Shown here: positions 10,567 through 19,302 of the stretch, piece after piece
Numbering within the stretch: position 1 is the stretch's first letter
Layout: every line of letters starts with the position of its first letter
Assembly (NCBI RefSeq): GCF_001468285.1
Contig: NZ_LNSB01000009.1
Span: 47,938-111,937 of the forward strand
Length of the DNA: 64,000 nt
Direction: 5' to 3'
From: Sphingopyxis sp. HIX
Lineage (GTDB): Bacteria; Pseudomonadota; Alphaproteobacteria; Sphingomonadales; Sphingomonadaceae
Notes under the pieces: generated by a model
What the model was told of the DNA's origin: nothing
Databases searched by the model: none
Seen by the model: the letters and a program-made list of their open reading frames with translations, nothing else
Position numbers and translations under genes: made by a program

Positions 10567-11586
10567 TTATTTGCGCGCTTTCCGGCGCGGCGCGGCGGAA
10601 ATGCGCCAGATCGTGCCCTCGAGGCCCGGAACGGCGTCGATCAGCAGCGCGCCGACCATTGCGCGGCGCCCGTCCTTCATCGCCTTGACGACGCCGTCGA
10701 GCGAGGCGCCGCGGAGTGGCAGCCCGGCGGCGTTGGCGCGGAGGCGCTGGGTGACGACGCGGCGGAAAATCTCGGGCGGATAGCCTTCGTCGCGGATCAC
10801 CGCGATGTCCGAGGCGTCGGGCCAGCCCGCGATCAGCCGCTCGACGGCCCAATCGATCGCCTCGTCGGCCTCGGCGAGCCAGTCGGCCGAGCGCGCCGCG
10901 GCCTCGACGTCGAGCACCGTCTGCGACGCCAGCGCATGGCGCAGCCGCGCGCGGTCGAAGCGACTGTCGGCGTTCGACGGATCGTCGACGAAGGGCAGAT
11001 CTTCGTCGAGCGCGAGCCGAACGAGCTCGTCGCGGCGCCAGTGGAGCAGCGGGCGCAGGATGAAGCCGTTCTTCGCGCGGATCGCCGCGAGCCCGCCGAC
11101 ACCGCTGCTGCGATTGAGCCGCATGACGATCGTTTCGAGCTGGTCGTCGGCGTGGTGCGCGGTGAGGATATGTGCCAGCCCATGGTCCTGGCGCCACTCT
11201 TCGAGCAGGCGATAGCGCTCGGCACGCGCCGCGGCCTGTAGCGACCCCTTGATCGGCGTCGGCGGTCTTAGCGTCACGTGCGGGATGCGCTCGCGTGCGC
11301 AGAAACCCGCGACCATGCGTGCTTCCTCATCGGAACCCTGGCGCAGACCGTGATCGACCGTTGCGGCCTTGACCTGGCCGGGGAGCAGGGTCGCCATCAG
11401 CCAGAGCAGCGCCATGCTGTCGGGGCCACCCGACACCGCGACGCCATAGCTGCGTTGCTGCCAGCCCGGCCCGACTAGCACCTCGACCTGGCGCGCGAGC
11501 CGGTGCGGCGCGTCGGCCTCAGCAGCCGGCTTTTGTTTTTGCGGCTGCTGCATCGGTGCGGACATCCTGCGGCGCCTTGTCGCCAT
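10567..11586 (-). CDS. tilS: tRNA(Ile)-lysidine synthetase
   Basis: An up-to-339-residue protein with the PP-loop motif [10 protein letters not shown] near residue 54 and the TilS-type HHADDQLET. TilS adds lysine to C34 of tRNA-Ile(CAU), converting it to read AUA, an essential step. The N-terminus is ambiguous because it runs inside the 3' end of the cpoB-like gene: ATG 11586 (overlap 68 bases), 11565 and 11553 are all possible, the last two with AAGG or AGGA upstream. I report the longest. It lies between ftsH and cpoB. Confidence 0.93.
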   Translation of the reverse strand: MATRRRRMSAPMQQPQKQKPAAEADAPHRLARQVEVLVGPGWQQRSYGVAVSGGPDSMALLWLMATLLPGQVKAATVDHGLRQGSDEEARMVAGFCARERIPHVTLRPPTPIKGSLQAAARAERYRLLEEWRQDHGLAHILTAHHADDQLETIVMRLNRSSGVGGLAAIRAKNGFILRPLLHWRRDELVRLALDEDLPFVDDPSNADSRFDRARLRHALASQTVLDVEAAARSADWLAEADEAIDWAVERLIAGWPDASDIAVIRDEGYPPEIFRRVVTQRLRANAAGLPLRGASLDGVVKAMKDGRRAMVGALLIDAVPGLEGTIWRISAAPRRKARK

Positions 11587-12502
11587 AGGTCTCTTCGAGT
11601 TCGGCGAAGGCCTTGCACGCGGCGTCCTTGCGGCCGAGCTTGTCGAGCGCGACGCCCATGTACATCAGGCTGTGCGGCGCGCGAGCTCCGCCGGGGTTCT
11701 GTTTGTAATTGTTATAGAAAGCCACCGCAGCGAGGCTGGGCTTGCCCTCGTCGAGATAGGCGCGGCCGAGCAGGTTCTGCGCGAAGCTGGCGAGCCGGTG
11801 GTTCGGCCATTTGGCGACGACGTCCTTCAGCTGCGTCTGCGCCTCGGGGTAGAGTTTCGCCTCCCACAGGCGGTAGCCATAATTATAGCCGTCATCGACC
11901 TCGTTTCCCGTGGCGGGAATCTCGACCTTCTTGACCAGCGCGAGCCGCGCGGCGCTGCTGCCCGATGCGGCGGGCGTCGCCGCGGGCTTTTTCGTGGGCG
12001 CGGCGGCGGGAGTCGTCGTCGCGGGCTTGGTCGTCGATGCCGTCGTGGTTGCGGGCGGCTTGGCGACGGGCGTCACCGGCAGGCTTGCCGGGGTCACCGT
12101 CTCGGTCACCGGCGGCGGGGCAGCGAGGCGCTTTTCCATCTCGGCCTTATAGGCGGTGAACTGCTTTTCGAGTTCGCGCAGCTGGAAAGCGTTCTGCTCG
12201 GTCTGGCCGGTCAGCGTCTGGAGCTGGCTTTCGAGCGCGTCGACGCGCGCGGTGAGGTCGATCACCGGCGCATTGGCGCCGGCTCGCGAGCGTTCGCCCG
12301 GCGTGTTGTCGGGCGCGATCTCGCCTTCGAAGAAGGTCGGGCTACCGCCCGGGAAGACCGAGCGCTGTACCGCGCGCATTTCCTTTTCGAGCCGGTCGAC
12401 GCGCTTGCCGATCGTGTCGTCCTGCGCCGTCGCCGCGCCCGGGATCGAAACCGCGAGCGCCATCGCCGCGGTGCCCAGGAGTGTAAAGTGACGCATGTTC
12501 AT
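11519..12502 (-). CDS. CpoB/YbgF-type TPR protein of the Tol-Pal system
   Basis: A 327-residue exported protein: signal peptide in residues 1-27 (LLGTAAMALAVSIPGAATAQ), a coiled-coil stretch (KRVDRLEKEMRAVQ), a second coiled coil, an alanine/threonine/proline-rich linker of about 70 residues, then TPR-like repeats at the C-terminus (GYNYGYRLWEAKLYPEAQ.., YLDEGKPSLAAVAFYNNY). This is the YbgF/CpoB plan, linking peptidoglycan synthesis and outer membrane constriction. The start ATG is 12502 (a second ATG at 12496). Its 3' end overlaps the start region of tilS. Confidence 0.85.
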   Translation of the reverse strand: MNMRHFTLLGTAAMALAVSIPGAATAQDDTIGKRVDRLEKEMRAVQRSVFPGGSPTFFEGEIAPDNTPGERSRAGANAPVIDLTARVDALESQLQTLTGQTEQNAFQLRELEKQFTAYKAEMEKRLAAPPPVTETVTPASLPVTPVAKPPATTTASTTKPATTTPAAAPTKKPAATPAASGSSAARLALVKKVEIPATGNEVDDGYNYGYRLWEAKLYPEAQTQLKDVVAKWPNHRLASFAQNLLGRAYLDEGKPSLAAVAFYNNYKQNPGGARAPHSLMYMGVALDKLGRKDAACKAFAELEETYGDKAPQDVRTDAAAAKTKAGC

Positions 12503-12559
12503 CTGCCTTTCGGCCCCCACCCAGTTAACCATCGCGCGATCCATAACGCGCACGGGGGC

Positions 12560-12571
12560 ATTTGCGCAAAT
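12560..12571. promoter_or_regulatory. Perfect 12-bp palindrome upstream of cpoB-like gene
   Basis: ATTTGCGCAAAT is a perfect inverted repeat in the 113-base gap between the RodZ-like and cpoB-like genes. On the minus strand a possible TTGCGC-17-TTATGG promoter overlaps it. It could be an operator; no regulator is evident. Confidence 0.3.
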
Positions 12572-12615
12572 CCAATCGGCGCGGCGACCTTTCGGTCCGT
12601 CGAGGGTATCTCCTC

Positions 12616-13461
12616 TCAGCGCTTGGTCGGAACGGGAGCCAGCGTCTGCGCCGCGCCCGCGCCGTCGGCGCGCGCGACCAAGTCGGCGGGCTTCAGCGAG
12701 ATATTCTTGACCAAAGTATCGGCGGGGCCGATCGCGCCGATGTCGCGACCGCCGACCGTCACCTTCAGCGCCTGCGGGATGCTGGTGCGCAGCGTGAATT
12801 GCTGGACATATTCGGCGGGCACTTCGTAGGTCTCGCCCGCGTCGAGCGTCCGCCAATTCTCGGTCTTGCCCGTGGCATCGTCGAACCCGATCCAGACTTC
12901 GGACAGGCCAGTGAGGACCACAGGGGCATCGGCGGGAACCGCGCCAGCCTTCGTCGAGGTCTTGGTGGCGGGAGCGGCGGCCGTGGAGGGGGCTTCGGAT
13001 TCCTCGGCGGCGCGATTCTGCGCAGCGATCAGCGCCTCGTCGGGCTCGACCGACAGGAAGCGCCACACGCCATAGGCCGACACCAGCACCAGCGCGACGA
13101 TGACGAGGGTCCAGGTCAGCCGCGCCGTCGGCAGCCGCGCGGGGTCGGTGGGCTCATAGGCCTCGTACGACGGACGGCCATATTCCTCTTCCTCGAGCTC
13201 GCGGCGCACCGACGCGCCGATCTCGGCCTCGGGCAGGTCGACCGCCCGGGCATAGGCGCGCGCGAAACCGGTGACATAGGTGCGGCCGGGCAGGGCGGCG
13301 AAATCGGACTTCTCGATCGCTTCGAGATGGCGCTGGGTGATCCGCGTGCGCGTCGCGACGTCGGCGAGCGACAGCCCCGCCGCCTCGCGCGCCTGCCGCA
13401 GCCGGTCCCCCGTGCGCGTAATCGCCAGTTCGCCCTGTTCCGGGGCCTCCTCATCTGCCAT
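12616..13461 (-). CDS. RodZ-like protein (helix-turn-helix, one membrane helix, DUF4115)
   Basis: A 281-residue protein. Residues about 15-80 form an XRE-type helix-turn-helix (GDRLRQAREAAGLSLADV), then a short acidic stretch, one membrane helix (LTWTLVIVALVLVSAYGVW, about 118-136), an alanine-rich linker and a periplasmic domain of the DUF4115 type (EVWIGFDDATG.. with TSIPQALKVTVGG). This is the RodZ layout, a morphogenesis protein that links MreB to wall synthesis; here only the domain order supports it. ATG 13461 has GGAGA 7 bases upstream. Confidence 0.8.
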   Translation of the reverse strand: MADEEAPEQGELAITRTGDRLRQAREAAGLSLADVATRTRITQRHLEAIEKSDFAALPGRTYVTGFARAYARAVDLPEAEIGASVRRELEEEEYGRPSYEAYEPTDPARLPTARLTWTLVIVALVLVSAYGVWRFLSVEPDEALIAAQNRAAEESEAPSTAAAPATKTSTKAGAVPADAPVVLTGLSEVWIGFDDATGKTENWRTLDAGETYEVPAEYVQQFTLRTSIPQALKVTVGGRDIGAIGPADTLVKNISLKPADLVARADGAGAAQTLAPVPTKR

Positions 13462-13609
13462 TACTGTCTCCGTGCCGGCCGTTTGCAACCCGGTTCGACC
13501 GTGCGCGCCGTTCATCGCACCGTCGGCGCGGCAAAGTCAAATGAAGTTCGGTAAATGAACGGCTGAAAAGGGCCGGAATTAAGTCCGTTCGCGGGACGGC
13601 GCGCGGGCG

Positions 13610-13638
13610 TTGACGGTTAACCGCCGGCGGCCTAGCAT
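13610..13638 (+). promoter_or_regulatory. Candidate sigma-70 promoter for ankyrin gene
   Basis: TTGACG (13610-13615), a 17-base spacer, then TAGCAT (13633-13638). It would give a leader of about 120 bases before ATG 13765. It resembles the rpoZ candidate. Confidence 0.5.
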
Positions 13639-13711
13639 CGCCATGGCCGTACAGGCGGCCTTCGGTCGGCGAACAGGGTTGAACCCACCTGCACCGCGTA
13701 TCGCGCACAGC

Positions 13712-13758
13712 CCTTCTTTCTGCCCGAGGTCGCCGGCGCCGGGCCCTGGGAAAGAAGG
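13712..13758 (+). promoter_or_regulatory. Leader hairpin sequestering the ankyrin-gene ribosome binding site
   Basis: CCTTCTTTC (13712-13720) is the exact reverse complement of GAAAGAAGG (13750-13758), which contains the AAGAAGG ribosome site of the ankyrin gene 6 bases before ATG 13765. Inside, GCCCG (13722-13726) pairs with CGGGC (13740-13744). The paired form would hide the ribosome site. Confidence 0.5.
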
Positions 13759-13764
13759 TGTTTC

Positions 13765-14916
13765 ATGTCGTCATCCCTGCCGCCGCGCGCCAGCCTTGCC
13801 TGGCTCCGCAAGACCGCCCGCCAAAGCCTGTCTGCGCTTCGCGCGACGAATCCAGGTGCCAAACTCGCCGACGCACAGCTGGCGCTCGCGCGCAGCCATG
13901 GTTTTGCGAGTTGGCGTGCGCTGAAGGCGCATGTCGAGGCCCCAGCAACCGAGATCCCGGAGGCCAAGGTCGCAGCTTTCCTGCTCGCGGTCGGCGACGG
14001 CGGGATCGAGGCGGTACGCACCGCGCTCGCGGCGAATCCGGAATTGGTCAATGCGATCGGCCCGCACCCCTTCTGGGGCGGGCGGCCACAGCCGCTGCAC
14101 GTCGCGATCGAAACGAAGCGGCGCGACCTGTTCGACCTGCTGCTCGCCGCTGGCGCCGATGTCGACGGGCGCAACGACGGCTATGATCTCTGGTCGCCGC
14201 TGATGCTGACCTTTTCGCGCGACCGTGCCGATATGCGCGAAGCACTATTCGCGCGCGGCGCCAAGGTCGGGCTGGTCGAGGCGCTGCTGCTGCGCGACGA
14301 TGCACTCGTGCTGAAGCTCTTGAAGCGCGGACTGCCCCGGATCGCGCCCAACCGCGGTTCGATTCTCGCCTTCGCCCGCACGCCCGCGGCAATCGACCGG
14401 CTGATCGAGCTCGGCGCCGACGCCGAAGCCAAGGATCGCTGGGGCACCACGCCGATCGAGGCGATGAGCCGCTCGGGCCCCGGAGGCGGCGAGCTGGTAC
14501 GGCATATGATGCTGCGCGGACTGGCCCCGCAGCCGCAGGAATTTGCGCGGCTCGGCGACCGCGAGGCGCTGGCGATGCTGATCGCTGCCGATCCCGCCAT
14601 CGCGAGGCGCGACGCCGTGCTGATGGGCGCGGTCGATTTCGGGCATCACGACCTCGCGCGCTGGCTGATCGGCGAGGGCGCCGATCCCAATACGCGCGCC
14701 GAAGCGGGCTCGCGCCACAGCGCGCTGCATTCGGCGGCGTGGAACGGCGATCTCGCGATGGTCGAGCTGCTCGTTCAGGCCGGCGCCGACATCGCGATGC
14801 GCGACGCTGAACATGATGCAACGCCGCAAGGCTGGGCCGAAACCTCGGTCACCGTCACCAACAACCCGCGCTGCGCCGACGTCGCCGCATGGCTCGCGGC
14901 GCGCGCGGGCGGCTAG
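13765..14916 (+). CDS. Ankyrin-repeat protein
   Basis: A 383-residue protein with several ankyrin repeats (for example PLHVAIETKRRDLFDLLLAAG, then a C-terminal SALHSAAWNGDLAMVELLVQAG). The first about 55 residues are basic and not repeat-like. No signal peptide was found, so it is likely cytoplasmic; ankyrin repeats bind proteins and the partner is unknown. Expression may be controlled by the hairpin over its ribosome binding site. Its stop (14914-14916) abuts the stop of convergent hslU with no gap. Confidence 0.85.
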   Translation: MSSSLPPRASLAWLRKTARQSLSALRATNPGAKLADAQLALARSHGFASWRALKAHVEAPATEIPEAKVAAFLLAVGDGGIEAVRTALAANPELVNAIGPHPFWGGRPQPLHVAIETKRRDLFDLLLAAGADVDGRNDGYDLWSPLMLTFSRDRADMREALFARGAKVGLVEALLLRDDALVLKLLKRGLPRIAPNRGSILAFARTPAAIDRLIELGADAEAKDRWGTTPIEAMSRSGPGGGELVRHMMLRGLAPQPQEFARLGDREALAMLIAADPAIARRDAVLMGAVDFGHHDLARWLIGEGADPNTRAEAGSRHSALHSAAWNGDLAMVELLVQAGADIAMRDAEHDATPQGWAETSVTVTNNPRCADVAAWLAARAGG

Positions 14917-16218
14917 TCAGAGCACATATTTGCTGAGGTCGGTGTCACCGACGATGTCCGACAGCTGGCGGTCGACGTATGCGGCATCGACGTCGAGCGT
15001 GGTGCCGCCGATCTCCTCGGCGGTGAAGCTGACCTCCTCGACCAGCCGCTCCATGATCGTCTGGAGCCGGCGGGCGCCGATATTCTCGACCTTCTCGTTG
15101 ACCTCCGCGGCGAGCTTCGCGACGCGCGCGATCGCGTCGGGTCGGAAGTTCAGCGTGACGCCCTCGGTGCCGAGCAGCGCGGCATATTGTTCGGGCAGCC
15201 CCGCCTTGGTTTCGCTGAGAATCCGTATGAAATCGCCTTCGGTGAGCGCACCGAGCTCGACGCGGATCGGCAGGCGGCCCTGGAGCTCGGGCAGCAGGTC
15301 GCTGGGCTTCGCGACGTGGAAGGCGCCCGAGGCGATGAACAGGATATGGTCGGTCTTCATCGGACCATATTTGGTCGCGACGGTGGTGCCCTCGATCAGC
15401 GGCAGCAGGTCGCGCTGCACGCCTTCGCGGCTGACCGAGCCGCCGCGCACGTCGCTGACCGCGATCTTGTCGATCTCGTCGAGGAAAACGATGCCATTGG
15501 CCTCGGCGTCGGCGAGCGCGACGCGCGCTACATCGTCCTGATCGAGCCTTTTGTCCTGCTCCTCCTCGATCAGCCGCGTCGCGGCGTCGATGACCTTCAT
15601 CTTGCGGCGCTTCTTGGGCAGCCCGCCCATCGCCTTGCCGAGCATGTCGGAGAGGTTGATCATGTTCATCTGCCCCGGCTGGCCGGGCAGGTCGAAAGGC
15701 ATCGACGGCGCGTCGGACACCTCGATCTCGACCTCACTGTCGTCGAGATGGCCTTCGCGGATGCGCTGGCGGAAACTCTGGCGCGTCGCCTCGCTCGCGC
15801 CCTTGCCGGTGAGCGCGTCGAGCAGCCGCTCCATGGCGGCTTCCTCGGCAGCGGCGCGCACCGCGCCGCGGCGGCGTTCCTTCTCGAGGCGTACGGCTTC
15901 CTCGACCAGGTCGCGCGCGATCTGCTCGACGTCGCGGCCGACATAGCCGACCTCGGTGAATTTCGTGGCTTCGACCTTGATGAAGGGCGCGTCGGCGAGC
16001 TTGGCGAGGCGGCGGGAAATCTCGGTCTTGCCGCAGCCGGTGGGGCCGATCATCAGGATATTCTTGGGGCTGACCTCGTCGCGAAGCTCAGGCGCGAGCT
16101 GCTGGCGACGCCAGCGGTTGCGCAGCGCCACCGCGACCGCGCGCTTGGCGGCGTCCTGGCCGATGATGTGCGTGTCGAGCGCGGCGACGATCGCCTTCGG
16201 GGTCAAAGCTTCGTTCAT
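14917..16218 (-). CDS. hslU: ATP-dependent protease ATPase subunit HslU
   Basis: A 433-residue AAA protein with Walker A GPTGCGKT at residues 58-65, the conserved [10 protein letters not shown] pore segment and Walker [12 protein letters not shown]. It ends in DLSKYVL, like the tail that docks into HslV. HslU unfolds substrates and feeds them to HslV. The family is secure. Start ATG 16218. The usual hslV-hslU pair is split here by the FAD oxidoreductase gene (16280-17392). Confidence 0.97.
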   Translation of the reverse strand: MNEALTPKAIVAALDTHIIGQDAAKRAVAVALRNRWRRQQLAPELRDEVSPKNILMIGPTGCGKTEISRRLAKLADAPFIKVEATKFTEVGYVGRDVEQIARDLVEEAVRLEKERRRGAVRAAAEEAAMERLLDALTGKGASEATRQSFRQRIREGHLDDSEVEIEVSDAPSMPFDLPGQPGQMNMINLSDMLGKAMGGLPKKRRKMKVIDAATRLIEEEQDKRLDQDDVARVALADAEANGIVFLDEIDKIAVSDVRGGSVSREGVQRDLLPLIEGTTVATKYGPMKTDHILFIASGAFHVAKPSDLLPELQGRLPIRVELGALTEGDFIRILSETKAGLPEQYAALLGTEGVTLNFRPDAIARVAKLAAEVNEKVENIGARRLQTIMERLVEEVSFTAEEIGGTTLDVDAAYVDRQLSDIVGDTDLSKYVL

Positions 16219-16279
16219 ATGGGGGAGGGTTCCGGACAGAAAATCATGAGAGCGCTAGATGGCGGTTCGTTGGCGCGTT

Positions 16280-17392
16280 TCAAGCGGGGCAGCGAAAGCC
16301 GGCGAACAGCGCCTGATGCGATGCGACGATGCGCGCGATGCGTTCGGGCTGGACCTCGGCTTCCCATTTGCCGCGTTCGTAGCTGCCGCCGAGGACGATG
16401 CCGTCGGGACGCGGGAACATATAGCCCGCCTCGCCGGTGAAGGCGTAATTTATCTCGGGCTGGGGGATCAGCATCGCGAGCTGGCCGCGGATCGGGGTGA
16501 GTTCGGCGTCGCCGAACAGGGTGTGCGAGCCGAGCCCGGTGCAGTTGAAGACCAGTGCCTCGGGCAGGTCGGCGATCTCGGCGGGCGCGGCGAAGCTGCG
16601 TATCGCGATGCGGCCGCCCGCGCCGGTGAAATCGCGCATCATCTGGCGGAGGTAGCGGCCCGTCTCGACATAGAGCGTATCGTAGCGCCACAGCCGCTCG
16701 ACGGGGAAGGGATGTTCGTCCGGGCGAAGCTGGCGCGCGGCGGGCGGAAAATAAGGAAGCTTGGGCTCCTCCTGCGTCCCCTCGGTATAGGTGGTCAGCC
16801 AGCGGATGCCATAATCCTCGCCGACCATGATCTGGAACCGCCGCCAGCTGTAATCGAGCGCCTTCACGAACTGACGCTGCCATTCGGGCGTCACCATGTC
16901 CTTGCGGTAAAGGCTGAACGGGTGGAACTGCCCGCCGGCGATGTTCGACGTCGTCTCGGGTGGCAGCGCCTTGGCATAGATGGTGACGGCGAAGCCCGCT
17001 TCCTGCAGCAGCCGCGCGGTCGATAGCCCCATCACGCCCGCGCCGATCACTGCGGCGGGGCCGCTGTGCCCTGGTAGCCCCATTTCGACCGCGAGCTTCG
17101 AGGTGCCCCAGCTCATCGTGATACCGGCGCCGCCATGCCCGTAATTGTGGACAAGCCGCTTGGTACCGAGCGTATCGGCGCGTACGACGAAGCCGCTCGC
17201 GCGATAGGGGCGAAGGCCTGCCACGGTGCGGATGACGCGGTCGGGCGAGGCTTTGACCGGCGCGAGGCACGGCGTGGTGCTGATCGGCGTGCGCGCGGTG
17301 GTCATCGCGCAGCCGGGGAGGGCGAGCGCGGCCGAGGCGGCGACGAAATGGCGGCGGGGGAGCGTCAGGGTCACCCGCCGACCATAAATCAT
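16280..17392 (-). CDS. FAD-dependent D-amino-acid-oxidase-like enzyme with apparently permuted order
   Basis: A 370-residue protein. The N-terminus is a twin-arginine-like signal (PRRHFVAASAALALPG) with a lipobox-like cysteine at residue 28, so it is probably exported or lipidated. Residues 59-64 (GLRPYR) and 82-96 (HNYGHGGAGITMSWG) match elements that lie at the C-terminus of ordinary D-amino-acid oxidases. Only then comes the FAD Rossmann motif GAGVMG (117-122), usually near residue 10. The C-terminus ends after GGSYERGKWEAE. So the protein reads as a circular permutation. The substrate is unknown. Start ATG 17392 overlaps the hslV stop as TGATG. Confidence 0.8.
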   Translation of the reverse strand: MIYGRRVTLTLPRRHFVAASAALALPGCAMTTARTPISTTPCLAPVKASPDRVIRTVAGLRPYRASGFVVRADTLGTKRLVHNYGHGGAGITMSWGTSKLAVEMGLPGHSGPAAVIGAGVMGLSTARLLQEAGFAVTIYAKALPPETTSNIAGGQFHPFSLYRKDMVTPEWQRQFVKALDYSWRRFQIMVGEDYGIRWLTTYTEGTQEEPKLPYFPPAARQLRPDEHPFPVERLWRYDTLYVETGRYLRQMMRDFTGAGGRIAIRSFAAPAEIADLPEALVFNCTGLGSHTLFGDAELTPIRGQLAMLIPQPEINYAFTGEAGYMFPRPDGIVLGGSYERGKWEAEVQPERIARIVASHQALFAGFRCPA

Positions 17393-17958
17393 CAAGCCTT
17401 GCTGTCGATGACTTCCTGCGTGAACTGGTCGTTGGTGTAGACGCAGATGTCGGCTGCGACCTCCATCGCCTTGCGCGCGAGGATTTCGGGGTCCTTTTCA
17501 TAGTCGACGAGCGCGCGCGCCGCCGACAGCGCGAAATTGCCGCCCGACCCGATCGCCGCGATGCCGCCCTTGGGTTCGAGCACGTCGCCGTTGCCGGTGA
17601 TGACGAGCGTCACCTCCTTGTCGGCGACGATCATCATCGCCTCGAGATTGCGGAGATATTTGTCGGTGCGCCAGTCCTTGGCGAGTTCGACCGCGGCGCG
17701 TAGCAGCTGACCGTTGTGGCGTTCGAGCTTGGCTTCGAGGCGTTCGAACAGGGTGAAGGCGTCGGCGGTCGCGCCGGCAAAGCCGCCGATGACGCTGCCA
17801 TCGTGGAGGCGGCGCACCTTGCGGGCGTTGGGCTTCATCACCGTCTGGCCCATCGACACCTGGCCGTCGCCGATGATGACGACCTTGTCGGGGCTGCGGG
17901 CGGAGAGGATGGTGGTTCCGTGCCAGGGCGAGGCACTATGCGCATGGGGATCGGTCAT
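17392..17958 (-). CDS. hslV: ATP-dependent protease proteolytic subunit HslV
   Basis: A 188-residue threonine protease. A short N-terminal propeptide ([14 protein letters not shown]) precedes Thr15-Thr16 (TTILSARS); removal exposes the catalytic threonine, as in other alphaproteobacterial HslV proteins. The [13 protein letters not shown] and [14 protein letters not shown] motifs are conserved. HslV is the double-ring peptidase driven by HslU. The start was set at ATG 17958; an upstream extension to 17994 is not needed. It is followed directly by the oxidoreductase gene (TGATG overlap), then hslU, probably one operon. Confidence 0.96.
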   Translation of the reverse strand: MTDPHAHSASPWHGTTILSARSPDKVVIIGDGQVSMGQTVMKPNARKVRRLHDGSVIGGFAGATADAFTLFERLEAKLERHNGQLLRAAVELAKDWRTDKYLRNLEAMMIVADKEVTLVITGNGDVLEPKGGIAAIGSGGNFALSAARALVDYEKDPEILARKAMEVAADICVYTNDQFTQEVIDSKA

Positions 17959-18006
17959 GCGGCGCGATATGGGCCATGGCCCATGCCGCTGCAAGGGGAG
18001 GGCGGT

Positions 18007-19302
18007 TTACGCCACCGCGCGCGGCGCGCTCGGTGCGGTCGGCCAGCCCTGGTCGGGCCACAGCCCGCGTGTGTCATAGACGATCTTGCCGCTGCGTTCC
18101 TCGAGCGGGACCGATTTGAACACGTCGTGATCGACGAGCACGATCATCACGTCGCACTCGGCGAGCGCATCGTCGAGCTCGACCAGCTCGGCGCCGCTGC
18201 CCGCGAATTCCATCGGCAGGCCGCGCGCGAAGGGTTCGACGATCCGGATGCGCTTGCCGAACTGGCGCGCGAGCGCGGCGGCGACCTCGACCGCCGGGCT
18301 TTCGCGGAAATCGTCGATATTGGGTTTGAAGGCGAGGCCGAGCACGCCGACCTTCGCCTGCGGATGGCTCGCGACGAGCGCGGCGGTCGCGACGATGACG
18401 TGCGACGTCTTGGCGAGGTTGACCTCGCGCGCGGTGCGGATCAGGCGGCTCTCGTCGGGCGCGCCATGGACAAGGAACCAGGGATCGACCGCGATGCAAT
18501 GCCCGCCGACGCCGGGGCCCGGCTGCAGAATGTTGACGCGCGGGTGGAGGTTGGCGAGGCGGATTACGTCCCAGACGTCGACCCCCATCTTGTCGGCGAT
18601 CATCGACAGTTCGTTGGCGAAGGCGATGTTGACGTCGCGGTAGCTGTTCTCGACCAGCTTCACCATTTCGGCGGCGCGCGCCGTGGTGGTGACGCAGGCG
18701 CCGCGCACGAACTGCCGGTAGAAGGTCATCGCGCGGCGCGCGCAGCGCGGGGTGATGCCGCCGATGCAGCGATCGTTGTCGACCAGCTCGACGAGGATGC
18801 GGCCCGGCAAAACGCGCTCGGGACAATAAGCCAGGAAGATGTCGGGGGTGCCCGCGCAACGGCCCGGGACCTTGAGGTCGGGGCGCTCGGCGGCGAGGAG
18901 TTCGGCGACCTTCTCGGTCGTGCCGACCGGCGAGGTCGATTCGAGTATCACGAGATTGCCCGGTTCGAGCACCTTGGCGATCGCGCGCGCAGCGTCGAGG
19001 ACGTAGCTGATGTCGGGGCGATGCTCGTCGTCGTGCGGGGTCGGCACCGCGATCACGAATGTGTCGGCGGCCACCATCGTCGTCGAAGCAACGAGCGCAC
19101 CGCGCGATACGACACCCTGGACGAGGCCGTCGAGGTCGACTTCCTCGATATGCACCTTGCCGCTGTTGACGGTCTCGACCACCTTTGCGCTGACGTCGAT
19201 CCCGGTGACCTTGCAGCCCGAGCGCGCGATCAGTGCGGCGGTCGGCAGGCCGATATAGCCGAGGCCGACGACGGTGACTTTCTGTTCGATATCAACGGGC
19301 AC
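18007..19302 (-). CDS. wecC: UDP-N-acetyl-D-mannosamine dehydrogenase
   Basis: A 431-residue nucleotide-sugar dehydrogenase: Rossmann motif VVGLGYIGLPTAAL near the start and catalytic cysteine in GVGGHCIAVDPWFL. The LHPRVNILQPGPGVGG neighbourhood is of the WecC type. It oxidises UDP-ManNAc to UDP-ManNAcA. The start is GTG 19302 with GGAG 10 bases upstream, overlapping the wecB stop by 11 bases; a start at 19389 is unsupported. WecB immediately precedes it, giving the two-step route from UDP-GlcNAc. Confidence 0.9.
   Translation of the reverse strand: MPVDIEQKVTVVGLGYIGLPTAALIARSGCKVTGIDVSAKVVETVNSGKVHIEEVDLDGLVQGVVSRGALVASTTMVAADTFVIAVPTPHDDEHRPDISYVLDAARAIAKVLEPGNLVILESTSPVGTTEKVAELLAAERPDLKVPGRCAGTPDIFLAYCPERVLPGRILVELVDNDRCIGGITPRCARRAMTFYRQFVRGACVTTTARAAEMVKLVENSYRDVNIAFANELSMIADKMGVDVWDVIRLANLHPRVNILQPGPGVGGHCIAVDPWFLVHGAPDESRLIRTAREVNLAKTSHVIVATAALVASHPQAKVGVLGLAFKPNIDDFRESPAVEVAAALARQFGKRIRIVEPFARGLPMEFAGSGAELVELDDALAECDVMIVLVDHDVFKSVPLEERSGKIVYDTRGLWPDQGWPTAPSAPRAVA

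Larger units (their letters stand above)
13462..13764. other. Intergenic region with divergent promoters and structured leader
   Basis: A 303-base gap between the RodZ-like gene (minus) and the ankyrin gene (plus). It contains a good plus-strand promoter candidate (13610-13638) and a hairpin over the ankyrin ribosome binding site (13712-13758). No short coding frame with a plausible ribosome site was seen. Confidence 0.6.

Noticed and set aside
12560..12571. Palindrome as part of a terminator
   Set aside because: The symmetric arms have no loop or T-tract, so it cannot form a terminator hairpin.
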